NCBI GenBank assembly: GCA_003155135.1
Contig: PMFN01000022.1
Span: 78,684 to 142,683, forward strand
Reading direction: 5' to 3'
DNA: 64,000 nucleotides
Origin: Acidimicrobiaceae bacterium
GTDB lineage: Bacteria > Actinomycetota > Acidimicrobiia > Acidimicrobiales > RAAP-2
Position 1 is the stretch's first letter, and every line of letters begins with the position of its first letter. The position numbers and the translations under genes were made by a program. Under the pieces are notes generated by a model that saw nothing but the letters and a program-made list of their open reading frames with translations, had not been told where the DNA came from and ran no database searches. This document shows positions 17,857 to 27,028 of the stretch, one piece after another.

Positions 17857-18441
17857 TCAGTCTTCGGGGAGGAGCAGGCGCACGGCGACGGCCAGCTCGT
17901 CGTGGACACGCCCGACCGTCGACCACCCGTTGATCCAACCCACCATGGCCGAGTACCAGACGTGGCCGATCATGCGGGAGCGCTCGCCGGCGTCGGGCGG
18001 GGCCGGCTCGCCGATGGCGCGCAGCACGATGGCCTCCATCAGTTTGGTGATCTGCTGCTGGCACACGACGGCGGCAGGGTCCGGCGACGAGAGCGAGGTG
18101 AACACCGCGGCGCCGAGCTTGGGCTGGCGGCTCATGGCCCGCAGCGCGCGGTCGAGGGCGTCGAGGACCCGGGCGGCCTGGGTGTCGCCCTTCGCCGGCT
18201 GCTCGGCCAGGCGGGCGTCGAGCTGCTCGATCCAGAACACCAAGGTGGCCGCCAGCAGATGGTCCTTCGAGGTGAAGTAGCGGTAGACGGTGCCCATGGC
18301 GACGTCGGCCTTGGCCGCCACGTCGCGCATCTGGACCGCCTCGTAGCCGCCCTCGGTCGCCAGCTCGATGGCCGCGTCGATCACCCGCTGGCGCCGGGCC
18401 TGCTGGGCTCGCGTGAGGGGTCGCTCGACGACCTGCTGCAT
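17857..18441 (-). CDS. TetR family transcriptional regulator
   Basis: A 194-residue repressor. The N-terminal helix-turn-helix reads AAIELATEGGYEAVQMRDVAAKADVAMGTVYRYF with the TVYRYFTSKD recognition pattern, and is followed by an all-helical ligand domain. It sits directly upstream of the ABC exporter genes on the same strand (116-base gap), so it may control them. The FUSC gene ends 10 bases upstream of its start. The overall sequence resembles KstR-like TetR proteins of actinobacteria, but the ligand cannot be read from sequence. Confidence 0.9.
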   Translation of the reverse strand: MQQVVERPLTRAQQARRQRVIDAAIELATEGGYEAVQMRDVAAKADVAMGTVYRYFTSKDHLLAATLVFWIEQLDARLAEQPAKGDTQAARVLDALDRALRAMSRQPKLGAAVFTSLSSPDPAAVVCQQQITKLMEAIVLRAIGEPAPPDAGERSRMIGHVWYSAMVGWINGWSTVGRVHDELAVAVRLLLPED

Positions 18442-18450
18442 CGGAACAGC

Positions 18451-20799
18451 CTACTTCGAGACGCCCTGGCCGCCCCGGGTCGCCGACGGCCGGTCCCTTC
18501 GCCAGGACAGGCGCCGCTGCGCGCCCGAGCGGGTGGCGATACCGGCCAGCTCGACCTGGAGGACCTCCAGGCGAATCAGGTTCTGCTCGGCCCACAGCAG
18601 CCGGAGCATGAACTGCACCGGTGCGACACCCCCGAGCTGGCGGGCCGCGCCGACGCCCTCGACGAGCCCGGCGTCGAGGTGGCGATGGTCGGGCTCGGGG
18701 ACCGGCGGCACGTCACGGTGGCCCGCCGCCGCCTCGGCGAAGTCGTCGAACCAGCGGCGCAGCAGGTCGAAGGCCACCCGCAGCTGGGCGTCGGCCGCCA
18801 TGATGGGAGCGGGAAGCTCGCCGGTCTGGGCCCAGCGCACCGGCGTCATGCCGGCGAGGGAATCGCCCGCCAGCGTCACGCGCAGCACCCCGGTGACGAG
18901 GTCGGTGGCCACGTCGAGGGGGATGCGCTTCTCACCGCGCTCGGCGAGGAACTGTCGGAACGCCTCGTCCATACGTTGGTAGGCGTCCGACGCGTGGCTC
19001 CGGGACAGCGCGACCGCGCTGGGGTCCGGCGTGCGCAGCTGCACAGCGATGCCCACCACGTAGTCCGCCGCGGTGCGGTAGGCCTCACCGAGGCTCCGCG
19101 CCAGCTGGTTCGAGGCCCCCCTCGGCCAGAACAGCAGGCCGACCACGACGCTGACGGCGCAGCCGATGGCGATGTCCTCGACGCGCACGAGGCCCACCTG
19201 CCACCCGGTCGGTTGGATGAGGTTGAACAAGATGACGACGGTCATGGTGAAGGCGGCCTGGCCGGCGCCGAAGCTGGCGACGACCGGCAGGTAGCCGGCC
19301 AGGAACACGGCCACGGGGAGCACGGCCCACAACAGGTCGCTGTTCTTGCCGATGCCGAGCAGGATCACCGAGCCCGCAATGAACCCGGCGACCGTGCCGC
19401 CCACCGCCACCAGGGCCGTCGTCCCGGTGGCCGTGGCGTTCGTGCGCAGCACCGACAACGTCCCGAGCACCACCCAGAAGGCGTGGCCGACCCCGGTGAA
19501 CTTGGTCACGAGCACCGCCAGCCCGAGGGCAAGGGCGCCGCGCAGGCTGTTGCGCAGCCAGACGGAGTCGAGGGTGAGATGGGCCCGCACGAGCCGCCCG
19601 GCGTTGCGCAGCTCGATGCGCGCCTGGTCGGCGCGCGCCCCGACGCCGCCGGGGAACTGTGCGTCGCTGGTCGCCGGGCTCGCCTCGAGGGCGGTACGCG
19701 CCACCATCTCGGTGGCGCCGACGAGCGAGCGGACGTGGTGCGTCGAGTCGATGAGGCCGAGCACGGGCATGGTGGATTCTTCGAGGTCCTCGGTGCTCGG
19801 CAACTCGACACCGGCCGTCAGCCGGCCGAGTATCGCTTCGGCCATCGCCGCGCGTGCCCGGTTCAACCGGTCGAGGGAGGCGAGCAGCTCGGCGGGCGCC
19901 TCGCCCGCCTGGGCCGTGTCCTCGGCGATGAGCCGCCCGCTCAGGTCCAAGACGTCGGCCACCACGCCATAGGCGCTGCGCACCTCGTCGTAGGCGAGGG
20001 CCGCGCCCGCAACGCCACCGGTGGGGAGGAGGTTGGCGCTCACCCATTCGAGGCGCCCCACCAGCTTGGCCAACGTGAGGTCCCCGAGGGCTGCGCCCGT
20101 CGGCCGGTACGGGGTCGACTCGTAGCGCCGCCGCAGCTCTACGACGGAGCGGCGGGTCGCCTCGGCGGTCTCCTCGTCCACCTCGCCGGCCGCCGCGGCC
20201 CGGGCGGTGGCGGCCAGCGTGCGGGCGGAGGCGGCCAGCGCCACGCGGAAGTCGCTGCGCCAGGGGAGCGGCCAGATCACGAGGACCGCGGGGATGCAGA
20301 CCGCCGCGGCGATGCACCAGCCGAGCATCCGCGGCCCGATGTCGCCTGCACCCCCGTCGATGGCGACGGGCAGGACGAACAGGAGCAGCGCCGCGACCGC
20401 CCCCGAGGCCGCAGGGGCGGAGAGCACCCCGGCGAAGAGCACCACGAAGGCGGCCACCGCCATGGACAGGAAGGCCAGGGCATCGTTCCTCGAGCAGAGC
20501 GTGCCGATGGGGATGAAGACGAGCCCGACTGCGAACAGCGTGAGGTACGAGCGGATCCGCCGGCGCGGCGGGCCGGAGAACTCGACCATGAACATGAGGG
20601 CGAAGGAGCCGAAGGTGGCGAAGATCACCGTCTGGGGGTTGCCGAGCACCTGGAGGGCGAAGGCGAAGACCGAAGGGACGACGAGCGCACCGCGCAGCGA
20701 GCGCTTGAGCGCCCGGCGGCGGTCGGGGCGCCCCAGCCAGGCACGCAACTCGCCCAGGGTGCTGGTGGTGGTGCTCGCCTGCTCGACGTCGACGGCCAT
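18451..20799 (-). CDS. FUSC family (aromatic acid exporter-like) inner membrane protein
   Basis: A 782-residue membrane protein with two blocks of hydrophobic helices, at about residues 25-170 and 410-570, separated by long soluble helical regions. This is the two-repeat plan of FUSC/AaeB/YccS proteins, linked to export of aromatic acids or fusaric acid. The second block includes TKFTGVGHAFWVVLGTLSVL, the family signature region. The start MAVDVEQ at 20799 has GGGGGA upstream. It is divergent from a TetR-type gene 73 bases away, a classical repressor-exporter arrangement. Confidence 0.88.
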   Translation of the reverse strand: MAVDVEQASTTTSTLGELRAWLGRPDRRRALKRSLRGALVVPSVFAFALQVLGNPQTVIFATFGSFALMFMVEFSGPPRRRIRSYLTLFAVGLVFIPIGTLCSRNDALAFLSMAVAAFVVLFAGVLSAPAASGAVAALLLFVLPVAIDGGAGDIGPRMLGWCIAAAVCIPAVLVIWPLPWRSDFRVALAASARTLAATARAAAAGEVDEETAEATRRSVVELRRRYESTPYRPTGAALGDLTLAKLVGRLEWVSANLLPTGGVAGAALAYDEVRSAYGVVADVLDLSGRLIAEDTAQAGEAPAELLASLDRLNRARAAMAEAILGRLTAGVELPSTEDLEESTMPVLGLIDSTHHVRSLVGATEMVARTALEASPATSDAQFPGGVGARADQARIELRNAGRLVRAHLTLDSVWLRNSLRGALALGLAVLVTKFTGVGHAFWVVLGTLSVLRTNATATGTTALVAVGGTVAGFIAGSVILLGIGKNSDLLWAVLPVAVFLAGYLPVVASFGAGQAAFTMTVVILFNLIQPTGWQVGLVRVEDIAIGCAVSVVVGLLFWPRGASNQLARSLGEAYRTAADYVVGIAVQLRTPDPSAVALSRSHASDAYQRMDEAFRQFLAERGEKRIPLDVATDLVTGVLRVTLAGDSLAGMTPVRWAQTGELPAPIMAADAQLRVAFDLLRRWFDDFAEAAAGHRDVPPVPEPDHRHLDAGLVEGVGAARQLGGVAPVQFMLRLLWAEQNLIRLEVLQVELAGIATRSGAQRRLSWRRDRPSATRGGQGVSK

Positions 20800-20871
20800 G
20801 AGTCCCCCAGGGGGCGAGTCGGCGCGCACGACCCGCTGTCGGCCAAACTACTTTCACGAAAGGGGCGCGTC

Positions 20872-21693
20872 GTGAGTGAGACAGCACTGGGCAGCGCTGA
20901 GGCGCACGAGGACGGCGAGCCCTACGACGTCGAGACGACCGACGGTCGCGTCCCGGGCCAGCGCGGCAGGGCGACGCGCAGCCGCCTCCTCGAGGCGACC
21001 ATCGAGGTCGTCTCGCAGACGCCGTGGCGCTCGGTGCGCGTCATCGACATCGCCAAGGTGGCGGGCACGTCGCCGGCCACCTTCTACCAGTACTTCGAGA
21101 ACGTGGAGGCGGCTATCCGGGTGCTCGCCGAGGAGATGGTCGCCGCCGCCGACGACCTCGCCGGCCTGGTGCACGGGGACTGGTCCGACGACGAGAGCTG
21201 GGAGACGGCCCTCACCCTGAGCGAGGGCTTCATCGAGTTCTGGGAGGCCAACCGGGCGGTGTTCCGGGTGGTCGACCTCGCCACCGAGGAGGGCGTGGCG
21301 GAACTGAAAGGTGTGCGCGTGCGTGCCCTCAACGCCGTGACCGTGGCCCTCGCCCAGGAGATCGCGCAGCTCGGACCGCGCGGCTCGCGGCCGTCGCCGG
21401 CGAGCGCGTCGCCCGCCGGGGTCGACCCGATGGCGGTCGCCAGCACCCTGATCGCCATGTTCATCAATGTGGCCGCTTACCGCTACGGCTTCGAGTTCTG
21501 GGGCATCCGCACCCGCGACCTGATCGACAGCGAGGCCCGCTTCTTGCACTGGGCGGTGACCGGGCGCCCGGGTCCCCCCGGCTTAGTCGGCCGCGAGGCC
21601 GCCGGGGCCCGGCCGGTGCAGCGCCCGCGCACCGGCCCCACCCCGGGCGGGGCCGTCGTCGCGCACCGCTCCTCGCGTCGGCACCCCGGCTGA
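20872..21693 (+). CDS. TetR family transcriptional regulator
   Basis: A 273-residue TetR-type regulator starting at GTG (VSETALGSAE) after GAAAGGGG. The helix-turn-helix is in IEVVSQTPWRSVRVIDIAKV with recognition helix TSPATFYQYFENVEA, as in EthR-like proteins. The ligand domain ends with AMFINVAAYRYGFEFWGI. The final 45 residues are a basic, Pro/Gly-rich tail not usual for the family. A very long reading frame runs upstream in the same frame but is antisense to the exporter gene and not real. It probably regulates the divergent FUSC exporter. Confidence 0.88.
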   Translation: MSETALGSAEAHEDGEPYDVETTDGRVPGQRGRATRSRLLEATIEVVSQTPWRSVRVIDIAKVAGTSPATFYQYFENVEAAIRVLAEEMVAAADDLAGLVHGDWSDDESWETALTLSEGFIEFWEANRAVFRVVDLATEEGVAELKGVRVRALNAVTVALAQEIAQLGPRGSRPSPASASPAGVDPMAVASTLIAMFINVAAYRYGFEFWGIRTRDLIDSEARFLHWAVTGRPGPPGLVGREAAGARPVQRPRTGPTPGGAVVAHRSSRRHPG

Positions 21694-21746
21694 GCCCGCT
21701 GGGTGCCGGACGAGCACGCCGGAAGCACGCGGCGTACGCTCGGCAA

Positions 21747-22499
21747 ATGACTGCTGAAGAGCTGATCGCCAGAGCGTGTCCGACCATCGGCGAGATGGGT
21801 TGGGCCTTCTACTTCACGCCCGAGACCGCCGCGCGTGGTGAGAAGTTGGGGCTCGACGTGTTCGAGTTCTACTTCCTCGGCCGCGGGGGTGTGCTGGGCG
21901 ACGTCGAGTGGCAGGTCGTCGCCAGCGCGTTCGGCTACTTCAAGCCCTCGGTCGTCGAGTTCATGTGGAACCAGGGCAAGACCCACCTCGACCCGCGCGA
22001 GGCTGCGCGCGAGTTCCTGGGCGCCTGCCACGACTTCGGCCGCCAGCACTTCTCCGCCGTCGACGCGCTGGACGGGTTCTGCGACGCCGCCGAGCTGGTG
22101 GTCGCCGCTGCCGACGCCACCGCGTGCCCGCTCTTCGCCGGACTGGCTGCCGAGCCCCTGGCCGAGGACCTCCCCGCCCGCGCCATGCAGCTCATCACCA
22201 CCTTGCGCGAGTTCCGTGGCGGCGTGCACCTGATCTCGGTCATCGCCGCCGGCCTCAGGCCCCTCTCGGCCCACTACCTCCGGCGTCCCGAGATGATGGC
22301 CGTGTTCGGCTGGGCCGAGGAGGACACGCCGAGCGTCACCGACGAGGACCGCGCCAAGCTCGCCATCGCCGACGAGGTCACCGACTCGCTGGTGCTGCCC
22401 GCCTACGGCGTGCTCGACCGCGCCGGGCGCGACGCCCTCGCTGCAGGGCTCGACCGTATGGACGCCGTCCTGGCCCTGGCGGCAACCCCCGGGGCGTAG
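21747..22499 (+). CDS. SCO6745-like helical protein
   Basis: A 250-residue, mostly alpha-helical protein of the actinobacterial SCO6745-type family of unknown function. Family features include the opening Pro-Thr-x-Gly and Tyr-Phe-x-Pro-Glu stretch, the GLDVFEFYFLGRGGVLGDV segment, and the FGYFKPSVVEFMW block. No catalytic motif is evident. It follows the TetR gene by 53 bases on the same strand, so it may share its transcript. It is convergent with the PLP enzyme gene. Confidence 0.75.
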   Translation: MTAEELIARACPTIGEMGWAFYFTPETAARGEKLGLDVFEFYFLGRGGVLGDVEWQVVASAFGYFKPSVVEFMWNQGKTHLDPREAAREFLGACHDFGRQHFSAVDALDGFCDAAELVVAAADATACPLFAGLAAEPLAEDLPARAMQLITTLREFRGGVHLISVIAAGLRPLSAHYLRRPEMMAVFGWAEEDTPSVTDEDRAKLAIADEVTDSLVLPAYGVLDRAGRDALAAGLDRMDAVLALAATPGA

Positions 22500-22503
22500 C
22501 GCC

Positions 22504-23796
22504 TCAGTCGCCGGTGGCGTAGGAGGTCGAGCGGTCGGCCGCCCGACGCGATCCCACCGACTGCACCGCGAGGGCGAGGTCGGCCACCAGCTCGTCGACG
22601 GATCCCGCGTTGCCCGCCTGGACGGTGGCGTGGAGGCTGTCGGGGCCGTTCTGGCGGTCGAGATACCAGCCGTTCGTTGCGAGCACGTTCGCCACCTCGA
22701 AGATGTCGAGGCGCTCGGGATCGACCGCCCCGAAGGCCAGCACCGTCATGGACGGGTCGCCGCGCACGGCGAGGCCGTCGATCGCCTCGATGCCCCGGCG
22801 CAATGCCAGCGCGGCGTCGTGGGTGCGCACGGCCAGGTCGGTGAAGCCCTCGAGGCCGAGGTGCATCAGCGATGCCCAGGCTGCGGCGATGGGACCGGCC
22901 GGCCGGGTGCCGGCCATGGCGGTCGAGGCGTAGAACCCGCCGAGCCAGTCGGTGGTGGCGAAGACCTGGTGCCGGGCGAGCTCCGGTGTGCGGTAGAGGA
23001 CGGCCGAAACCCCTTTGGTGGCGTAGCCGTACTTGTGCAGGTCCGCCGACATCGAGGTCACGCCCTCGACCCGGAAGTCGAACAGGCGCTCGAAGCGCCC
23101 GGCGCGCGCCAAGAAGGGGAGCATGAAGCCGCCCATGCAGGCATCCACGTGGAAGAGCAGGTCGTGGCGAAGGGCGACGGCCGCGAGGTCCTCGATCGGG
23201 TCGACGACCCCTTGGGGGTAGCTCGGCGCCGAGCCCACCAGCAAAATGGTCGACTCGTCGACCGCCGCCTCCATGGCGGCCGGGTCAGCCAGGTAGCCGC
23301 CGTCGACCGGTACGCGGACGAGGTCCACGTCGAAGTAGTCGGCGGCCTTGGTCAAGGCTGCGTGGCCGCTGGTCGCACAGATCACCGTGGGCCGGGCGAT
23401 CCCGCGCTCGTGGCGGGCGACGTCCCGCCCGGTCTTGACCGCCTGGAGCAGGCTCTCGGTGCCACCCGAGGTGAGGAAACCGTCGATCTGGCCGCCCGAT
23501 CGTGGATCGTCTGCGCCGAGCAGGCTGGCAGTACTGCGCACGAGGTCGTGGCTGAGCAGGCCGATGCTCGGGAACGCCAGCACGTTCAGGCCGTTCTCGG
23601 CGGCGTACAGGCCGAGCGCGTCCACCAGGAGCTCGTGGTGCTCATCGCCGGCCGAGTACACGAGGCTGAAGACCCGCCCACCCCGCCAGTCCTTGTCGTT
23701 CGCCTTGCGCTCGGCGAGCGTGGCGAGAATCGCGTCTTTGGTGATCCCTTTTTCAGGTATTGGGGTATGGGGGAAGCCGTTGGGCGTTGCAGGCAC
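22504..23796 (-). CDS. PLP-dependent decarboxylase/sphingosine-phosphate lyase-like enzyme
   Basis: Fold-type I PLP enzyme of 430 residues, group II decarboxylase family, closest in pattern to sphingosine-1-phosphate lyase-like proteins. Visible motifs are FLTSGGTESLLQA, ICATSGHAALTKA (His stacking on PLP), FHVDACMGGF (Asp to the pyridine nitrogen) and SADLHKYGYATKG with the Schiff-base Lys. The start at GTG (VPATPNGFP) is a choice; a TTG nine codons earlier is possible. It is divergent from the GntR gene. Cleavage of a phospho-amino alcohol or decarboxylation of an amino acid are both possible. Confidence 0.88.
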   Translation of the reverse strand: MPATPNGFPHTPIPEKGITKDAILATLAERKANDKDWRGGRVFSLVYSAGDEHHELLVDALGLYAAENGLNVLAFPSIGLLSHDLVRSTASLLGADDPRSGGQIDGFLTSGGTESLLQAVKTGRDVARHERGIARPTVICATSGHAALTKAADYFDVDLVRVPVDGGYLADPAAMEAAVDESTILLVGSAPSYPQGVVDPIEDLAAVALRHDLLFHVDACMGGFMLPFLARAGRFERLFDFRVEGVTSMSADLHKYGYATKGVSAVLYRTPELARHQVFATTDWLGGFYASTAMAGTRPAGPIAAAWASLMHLGLEGFTDLAVRTHDAALALRRGIEAIDGLAVRGDPSMTVLAFGAVDPERLDIFEVANVLATNGWYLDRQNGPDSLHATVQAGNAGSVDELVADLALAVQSVGSRRAADRSTSYATGD

Positions 23797-23965
23797 AAGG
23801 TGCAGCGTAGAGCGATGGAACAACCGGGGGTTGTCCCGGGAGTGGGGAAGGAACGGTCGGAGCTCGATGCACGGATCCTCAGCGGACTCTCGGGTTCAAC
23901 GCCCGTTGCGCCACGTCAGCGGCACTAGATTGGGTGGTGGATCCAGAGAGGGGTCGCAGTACGTA

Positions 23966-24619
23966 GTGCCGCAACCGGAATATCCGACGAGAGCAGATCT
24001 GGTCGATGACCTCCTGACGGGGGCCATCCTCCGGGGAGAGCTGGCACCGGGAGAGCGCCTCACAACTGCCGAGCTCGCTGATCGTTTCGCTGTGAGCGCA
24101 ACGCCGCTCCGTGAAGCCATCCAGCGGCTCGCCGGACGCGGGCTGGTCGATCTGGAGCCGCAGAAAGGGGCACGAGTCGCCCCCGCGTCGGTGGTCGACG
24201 CCCAAGAAGTCTTCGAGGCACGCCTGCTCATCGAACCCCACGCCCTCGAGCAGTCCATCCGCCATACCGACGACATCCACCGCGGGGTGATCGACCGGTC
24301 CTTCGAGTGGCTGAGCGAGGTCGTCGAGTCCGAGGGGGCGGCGCTGCCGAGCATCGCCGAGGCCTTCCACCGGTTCCACATGGCCCTGCTCCTGCGCTGC
24401 CCGTCCACCTGGCTGCGCCACACCAACGAGACGTTGGCGGTCCATGCCTACCGCTATATCTCCTACCTCGGGCCACTGGCCGAGACCAACCACGACCTGC
24501 TCGCCGGCGAGCGCGAGGTCTTGAAAGCCGCCCATGACGGCCAGGGTGCCGAGGCGGCGGCGGCATTGCGCCGTGAGCTGCGCCGCTCGATGCGCGCCCT
24601 CATCGCCGCGCTCGGCTGA
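23966..24619 (+). CDS. GntR family transcriptional regulator (FCD-type)
   Basis: A 217-residue GntR regulator. The winged helix covers residues about 10-75 (ILRGELAPGERLTTAELADRF, SATPLREAIQRLAGRGLV). An FCD-like helical ligand domain follows (FEARLLIEPHALEQ, FHRFHMALL, with His residues typical of metal or ligand binding). It starts at GTG (VPQPEYPT) 12 bases after GAGAGGGG. It lies at the left border of the catabolic island, divergent from the PLP enzyme and convergent with the LLM gene. It is less similar to the two FadR-type proteins of the island than they are to each other. Confidence 0.88.
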   Translation: MPQPEYPTRADLVDDLLTGAILRGELAPGERLTTAELADRFAVSATPLREAIQRLAGRGLVDLEPQKGARVAPASVVDAQEVFEARLLIEPHALEQSIRHTDDIHRGVIDRSFEWLSEVVESEGAALPSIAEAFHRFHMALLLRCPSTWLRHTNETLAVHAYRYISYLGPLAETNHDLLAGEREVLKAAHDGQGAEAAAALRRELRRSMRALIAALG

Positions 24620-24642
24620 GCCCCGCCGCGAAGCGCCCGGTC

Positions 24643-25635
24643 TCAGCTGCCCAAGAGCGGGCCCACCAGCTCGCCGAAGGCTGCGACCTGGTCGCAGAAC
24701 TCCTCCAGGGATCGGGCGCGCACAGGGATCTGCAGGTGGTTGACCCCCATGGCGGCCAGCTCGCGCAGTGACTGGGCAACCTGCTCGGGCGTGCCCTGCA
24801 GCACGTAGCCCGGCTGCTCCCACCCGGGGTCCCCGCCCGAGCCGCCACCCACGAGGTAGGTGGGCTCGGCGATGGTGCCGATGTCGAGAGGCGCTCCTCC
24901 CCGGAGCTCGTCTCGCAGGCGGCGAAGGTCGGCGATCTGGCCCGGCAGATCCTTGCGGCGCGTACCCTGCGGCAACCACCCGTCGCCGAGTGCCGCGGTT
25001 CGGCGGATCGCCGCCTTCGAGGACCCGCCGATCCAGATCGGAGGGCGCGGCTGGCGCACCGGACGCGGGGCCACCCCCATGCCCGAAGCCGGCCAGCGAG
25101 GCCCGGGGAGCGTCGGGAACTCCTCGCTCAGGGCGGCGGCGAGGGCGTTGACGGCTTCGTCGGTGTCGCGACCTCGGGCCTCGAAGTCCCCGAACAGCGC
25201 GTACTCCTCGGGCACATGGCCCGCGCCGACGCCCACGATGAGCCGGCCGCCCGAGAGTGCGTCGAGGGTGGCGAGCTCCTTCGCGGCGCGCAGCGGATGG
25301 CGTTGGGCGAGCACCAGGACATGGGACAACAGGCGCACGTCGCTCGTCACCCCGGCCAGCCAACCGAGCGTGGCCACGGTGTCGTACCAGACGGTGCCCA
25401 TGGCCTGGGCCAGCCGCTCGGGGATGGCCGTGTGGTCGCAGACCCCGACGTAGAAGAACCCGGCCGCCTCGGCGGCGAGGGCGGCCCGGGCCAGCTCGTC
25501 GGGGCCCGACTTGGTCTCCCACTCGGCGACGTAGAGCGACGACTGGCTCTGGATCGGCAGCTGCAGGCCGTAGACGACGGTGCCCTCGGGCACCGTGCGG
25601 ACCACGTCGGCCGGTACGGCGTGCGCTTCGCTCAT
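24643..25635 (-). CDS. LLM class flavin-dependent oxidoreductase
   Basis: A 330-residue luciferase-like TIM-barrel oxidoreductase that should use FMN or coenzyme F420. Features are YVGVCDHTAIPE, TLGWLAGVTSDVRLLSHVLVLAQRHP, the central ELATLDALSGGRLIVGVGAGH, and RPPIWIGGSSKAAIRRTA, which is the phosphate-binding loop of the family. TIGR03619-like F420 enzymes share this layout, but the cofactor cannot be decided here. It starts at ATG. It follows the amidohydrolase gene on the same strand (74-base gap), likely one operon. Confidence 0.9.
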   Translation of the reverse strand: MSEAHAVPADVVRTVPEGTVVYGLQLPIQSQSSLYVAEWETKSGPDELARAALAAEAAGFFYVGVCDHTAIPERLAQAMGTVWYDTVATLGWLAGVTSDVRLLSHVLVLAQRHPLRAAKELATLDALSGGRLIVGVGAGHVPEEYALFGDFEARGRDTDEAVNALAAALSEEFPTLPGPRWPASGMGVAPRPVRQPRPPIWIGGSSKAAIRRTAALGDGWLPQGTRRKDLPGQIADLRRLRDELRGGAPLDIGTIAEPTYLVGGGSGGDPGWEQPGYVLQGTPEQVAQSLRELAAMGVNHLQIPVRARSLEEFCDQVAAFGELVGPLLGS

Positions 25636-25709
25636 GGTCTCCCCCCTTGCAGCACGGTGCGGTGGTCGGCCTCAGCCGGCGGAATCGAGGTGCCCGGATC
25701 GGGCCCCGC

Positions 25710-26909
25710 TCACGAGTCGAAGTCGAGGCTGTACAGCTTGATGGCGTTGCCGCGCAGCACCTTGTAGCGCTGCTCCTCGGTGAGCGAGGCCATCTGCTGC
25801 TCGGCCAGCTTGGCGGTGTGGGGCCAGGTCGAGTCCGAGTGCGGGTAGTCCGACTCGTAGGTGACGTTGTCGACGCCGATCTCCTCGATGCAGCGCACGC
25901 CGTGGGCGTCGTCGAAGAAGCAGCCCCAGACGTGGTCGCGGAAGTACGACGACGGCGGGTCGGGAATCTTGTCCGCCACGCCGCCCCAGCCCCGGTTCTC
26001 CTCCCACACCGTGTCGGCCCGCTCCAAGATGTAGGGGATCCAGCCGATCTGGCCCTCCGAGTAGGCGATGCGCAGCGTCGGGAACCGGACGAAGACGCCC
26101 GAGAACAGGTAGTCGACGAGCGAGAAGGTGGCGTTCGTGTGGGTGAGCGTCGACCCCACCGCCGGCGGGGCGTCACCCGAGGTCGAGGGCATCTTGGACG
26201 AGGAGCCGATGTGCATGTTGACGACGGTCTCGGTCTCCGCGCAGGCGGCGAAGAACGGGTCCCAGTAGCCGTTCGGGTCATGGACCGAGGGGAGGCCGAG
26301 GAAGGGCGGGATCTCGCTGAAGCACACGGCGTGGACCCCGCGCGCGGCGTTGCGGCGCACCTCGTCGGCGGCGAGCCCTGCGTCCCACAGGGGGATGAGG
26401 GTGAGCGGGACGAGACGGCCGTTGCTCGGGCCGCACCACTGCTCGACCATCCAGTCGTTGTAGGCCTCGACGCAGAGCAGCGCGAGCTCGCGGTCCTTCG
26501 CCTCGAGGAACGTCTGCCCGCAGAAGCGCGGGAAGGTCGGGAAGCACAGCGACGCCTCGATGTGGTTCGTGTCCATGTCCTCGAGGCGTGCCCCGAGCTC
26601 GTAAGAGCCGGGCCGCATCTCCTCGTAGGTGATGCCGCGCATCGTGACCTCGTCGCGTGGCACGCCGACGGCGGAGTCGACGCGCAGCAGCGGGCGCTTC
26701 AGCTCCTCGTAGTACCACCAGTCGGTCGGGTTGCCCTCCGAGCCCGGCTTCACCGTCAGCTTGCCGCCGAGGAAGGTGATCTCGCCCATGGGGGCCCGCA
26801 CGATGCGCGGCGCGACATCCGCGTAGCGCCCGGGGAGGCGGTCCGACCAGAGGGTGGCGGGCTCGACGACGTGGTCGTCCACGGAGATGATGCGGGGCAG
26901 CTCAGCCAT
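25710..26909 (-). CDS. Amidohydrolase-2 family TIM-barrel protein (copy 1)
   Basis: A 399-residue metal-dependent hydrolase or decarboxylase of the amidohydrolase-2 family. The N-terminus reads ISVDDHVVEPATLW: one metal His is kept, while the second His of the usual HxH is absent and a Glu-Pro follows, as in many actinobacterial members. Further landmarks are VNMHIGSSSKMP, RIAYSEGQIGWIPYILERAD and VTYESDYPHSDSTWP, with the conserved Asp before Tyr-Pro-His. The start at 26909 (MAELPRI) fits the other copies. It is divergent from the P450 gene across an AT-rich palindrome. The substrate is unknown. Confidence 0.88.
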   Translation of the reverse strand: MAELPRIISVDDHVVEPATLWSDRLPGRYADVAPRIVRAPMGEITFLGGKLTVKPGSEGNPTDWWYYEELKRPLLRVDSAVGVPRDEVTMRGITYEEMRPGSYELGARLEDMDTNHIEASLCFPTFPRFCGQTFLEAKDRELALLCVEAYNDWMVEQWCGPSNGRLVPLTLIPLWDAGLAADEVRRNAARGVHAVCFSEIPPFLGLPSVHDPNGYWDPFFAACAETETVVNMHIGSSSKMPSTSGDAPPAVGSTLTHTNATFSLVDYLFSGVFVRFPTLRIAYSEGQIGWIPYILERADTVWEENRGWGGVADKIPDPPSSYFRDHVWGCFFDDAHGVRCIEEIGVDNVTYESDYPHSDSTWPHTAKLAEQQMASLTEEQRYKVLRGNAIKLYSLDFDS

Positions 26910-26977
26910 GTCCGAGAGTAGCGCGGGGTCTGACGGACCGTCAGGAACGCGCACGCAGCAGTTTCTGCCTATTGCTC

Positions 26978-26993
26978 ATCATGATTATGATCA
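26978..26993. promoter_or_regulatory. AT-rich inverted repeat, site A of a recurrent set
   Basis: ATCAT-GATT-ATGAT is a 5-bp inverted repeat with a 4-base spacer, between the divergent amidohydrolase and P450 genes. CATGATTATGATCA closely matches elements at 33988 and 55085. It is probably an operator for one or both genes. Confidence 0.5.
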
Positions 26994-27028
26994 AATAACA
27001 AGAAAGACCACACGTCACGGGGGTCGCG

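Noticed and set aside
17797..20871. Very long plus-strand open frame upstream of the TetR gene
   Set aside because: It runs antisense to the TetR and FUSC genes, has no domains, and is rich in the residues expected from GC-biased third positions. Only the last 273 codons are a gene.
23879..26281. 800-residue minus-strand open frame over the GntR, LLM and amidohydrolase genes
   Set aside because: It crosses three genes in wrong frames and contains no recognisable motif.
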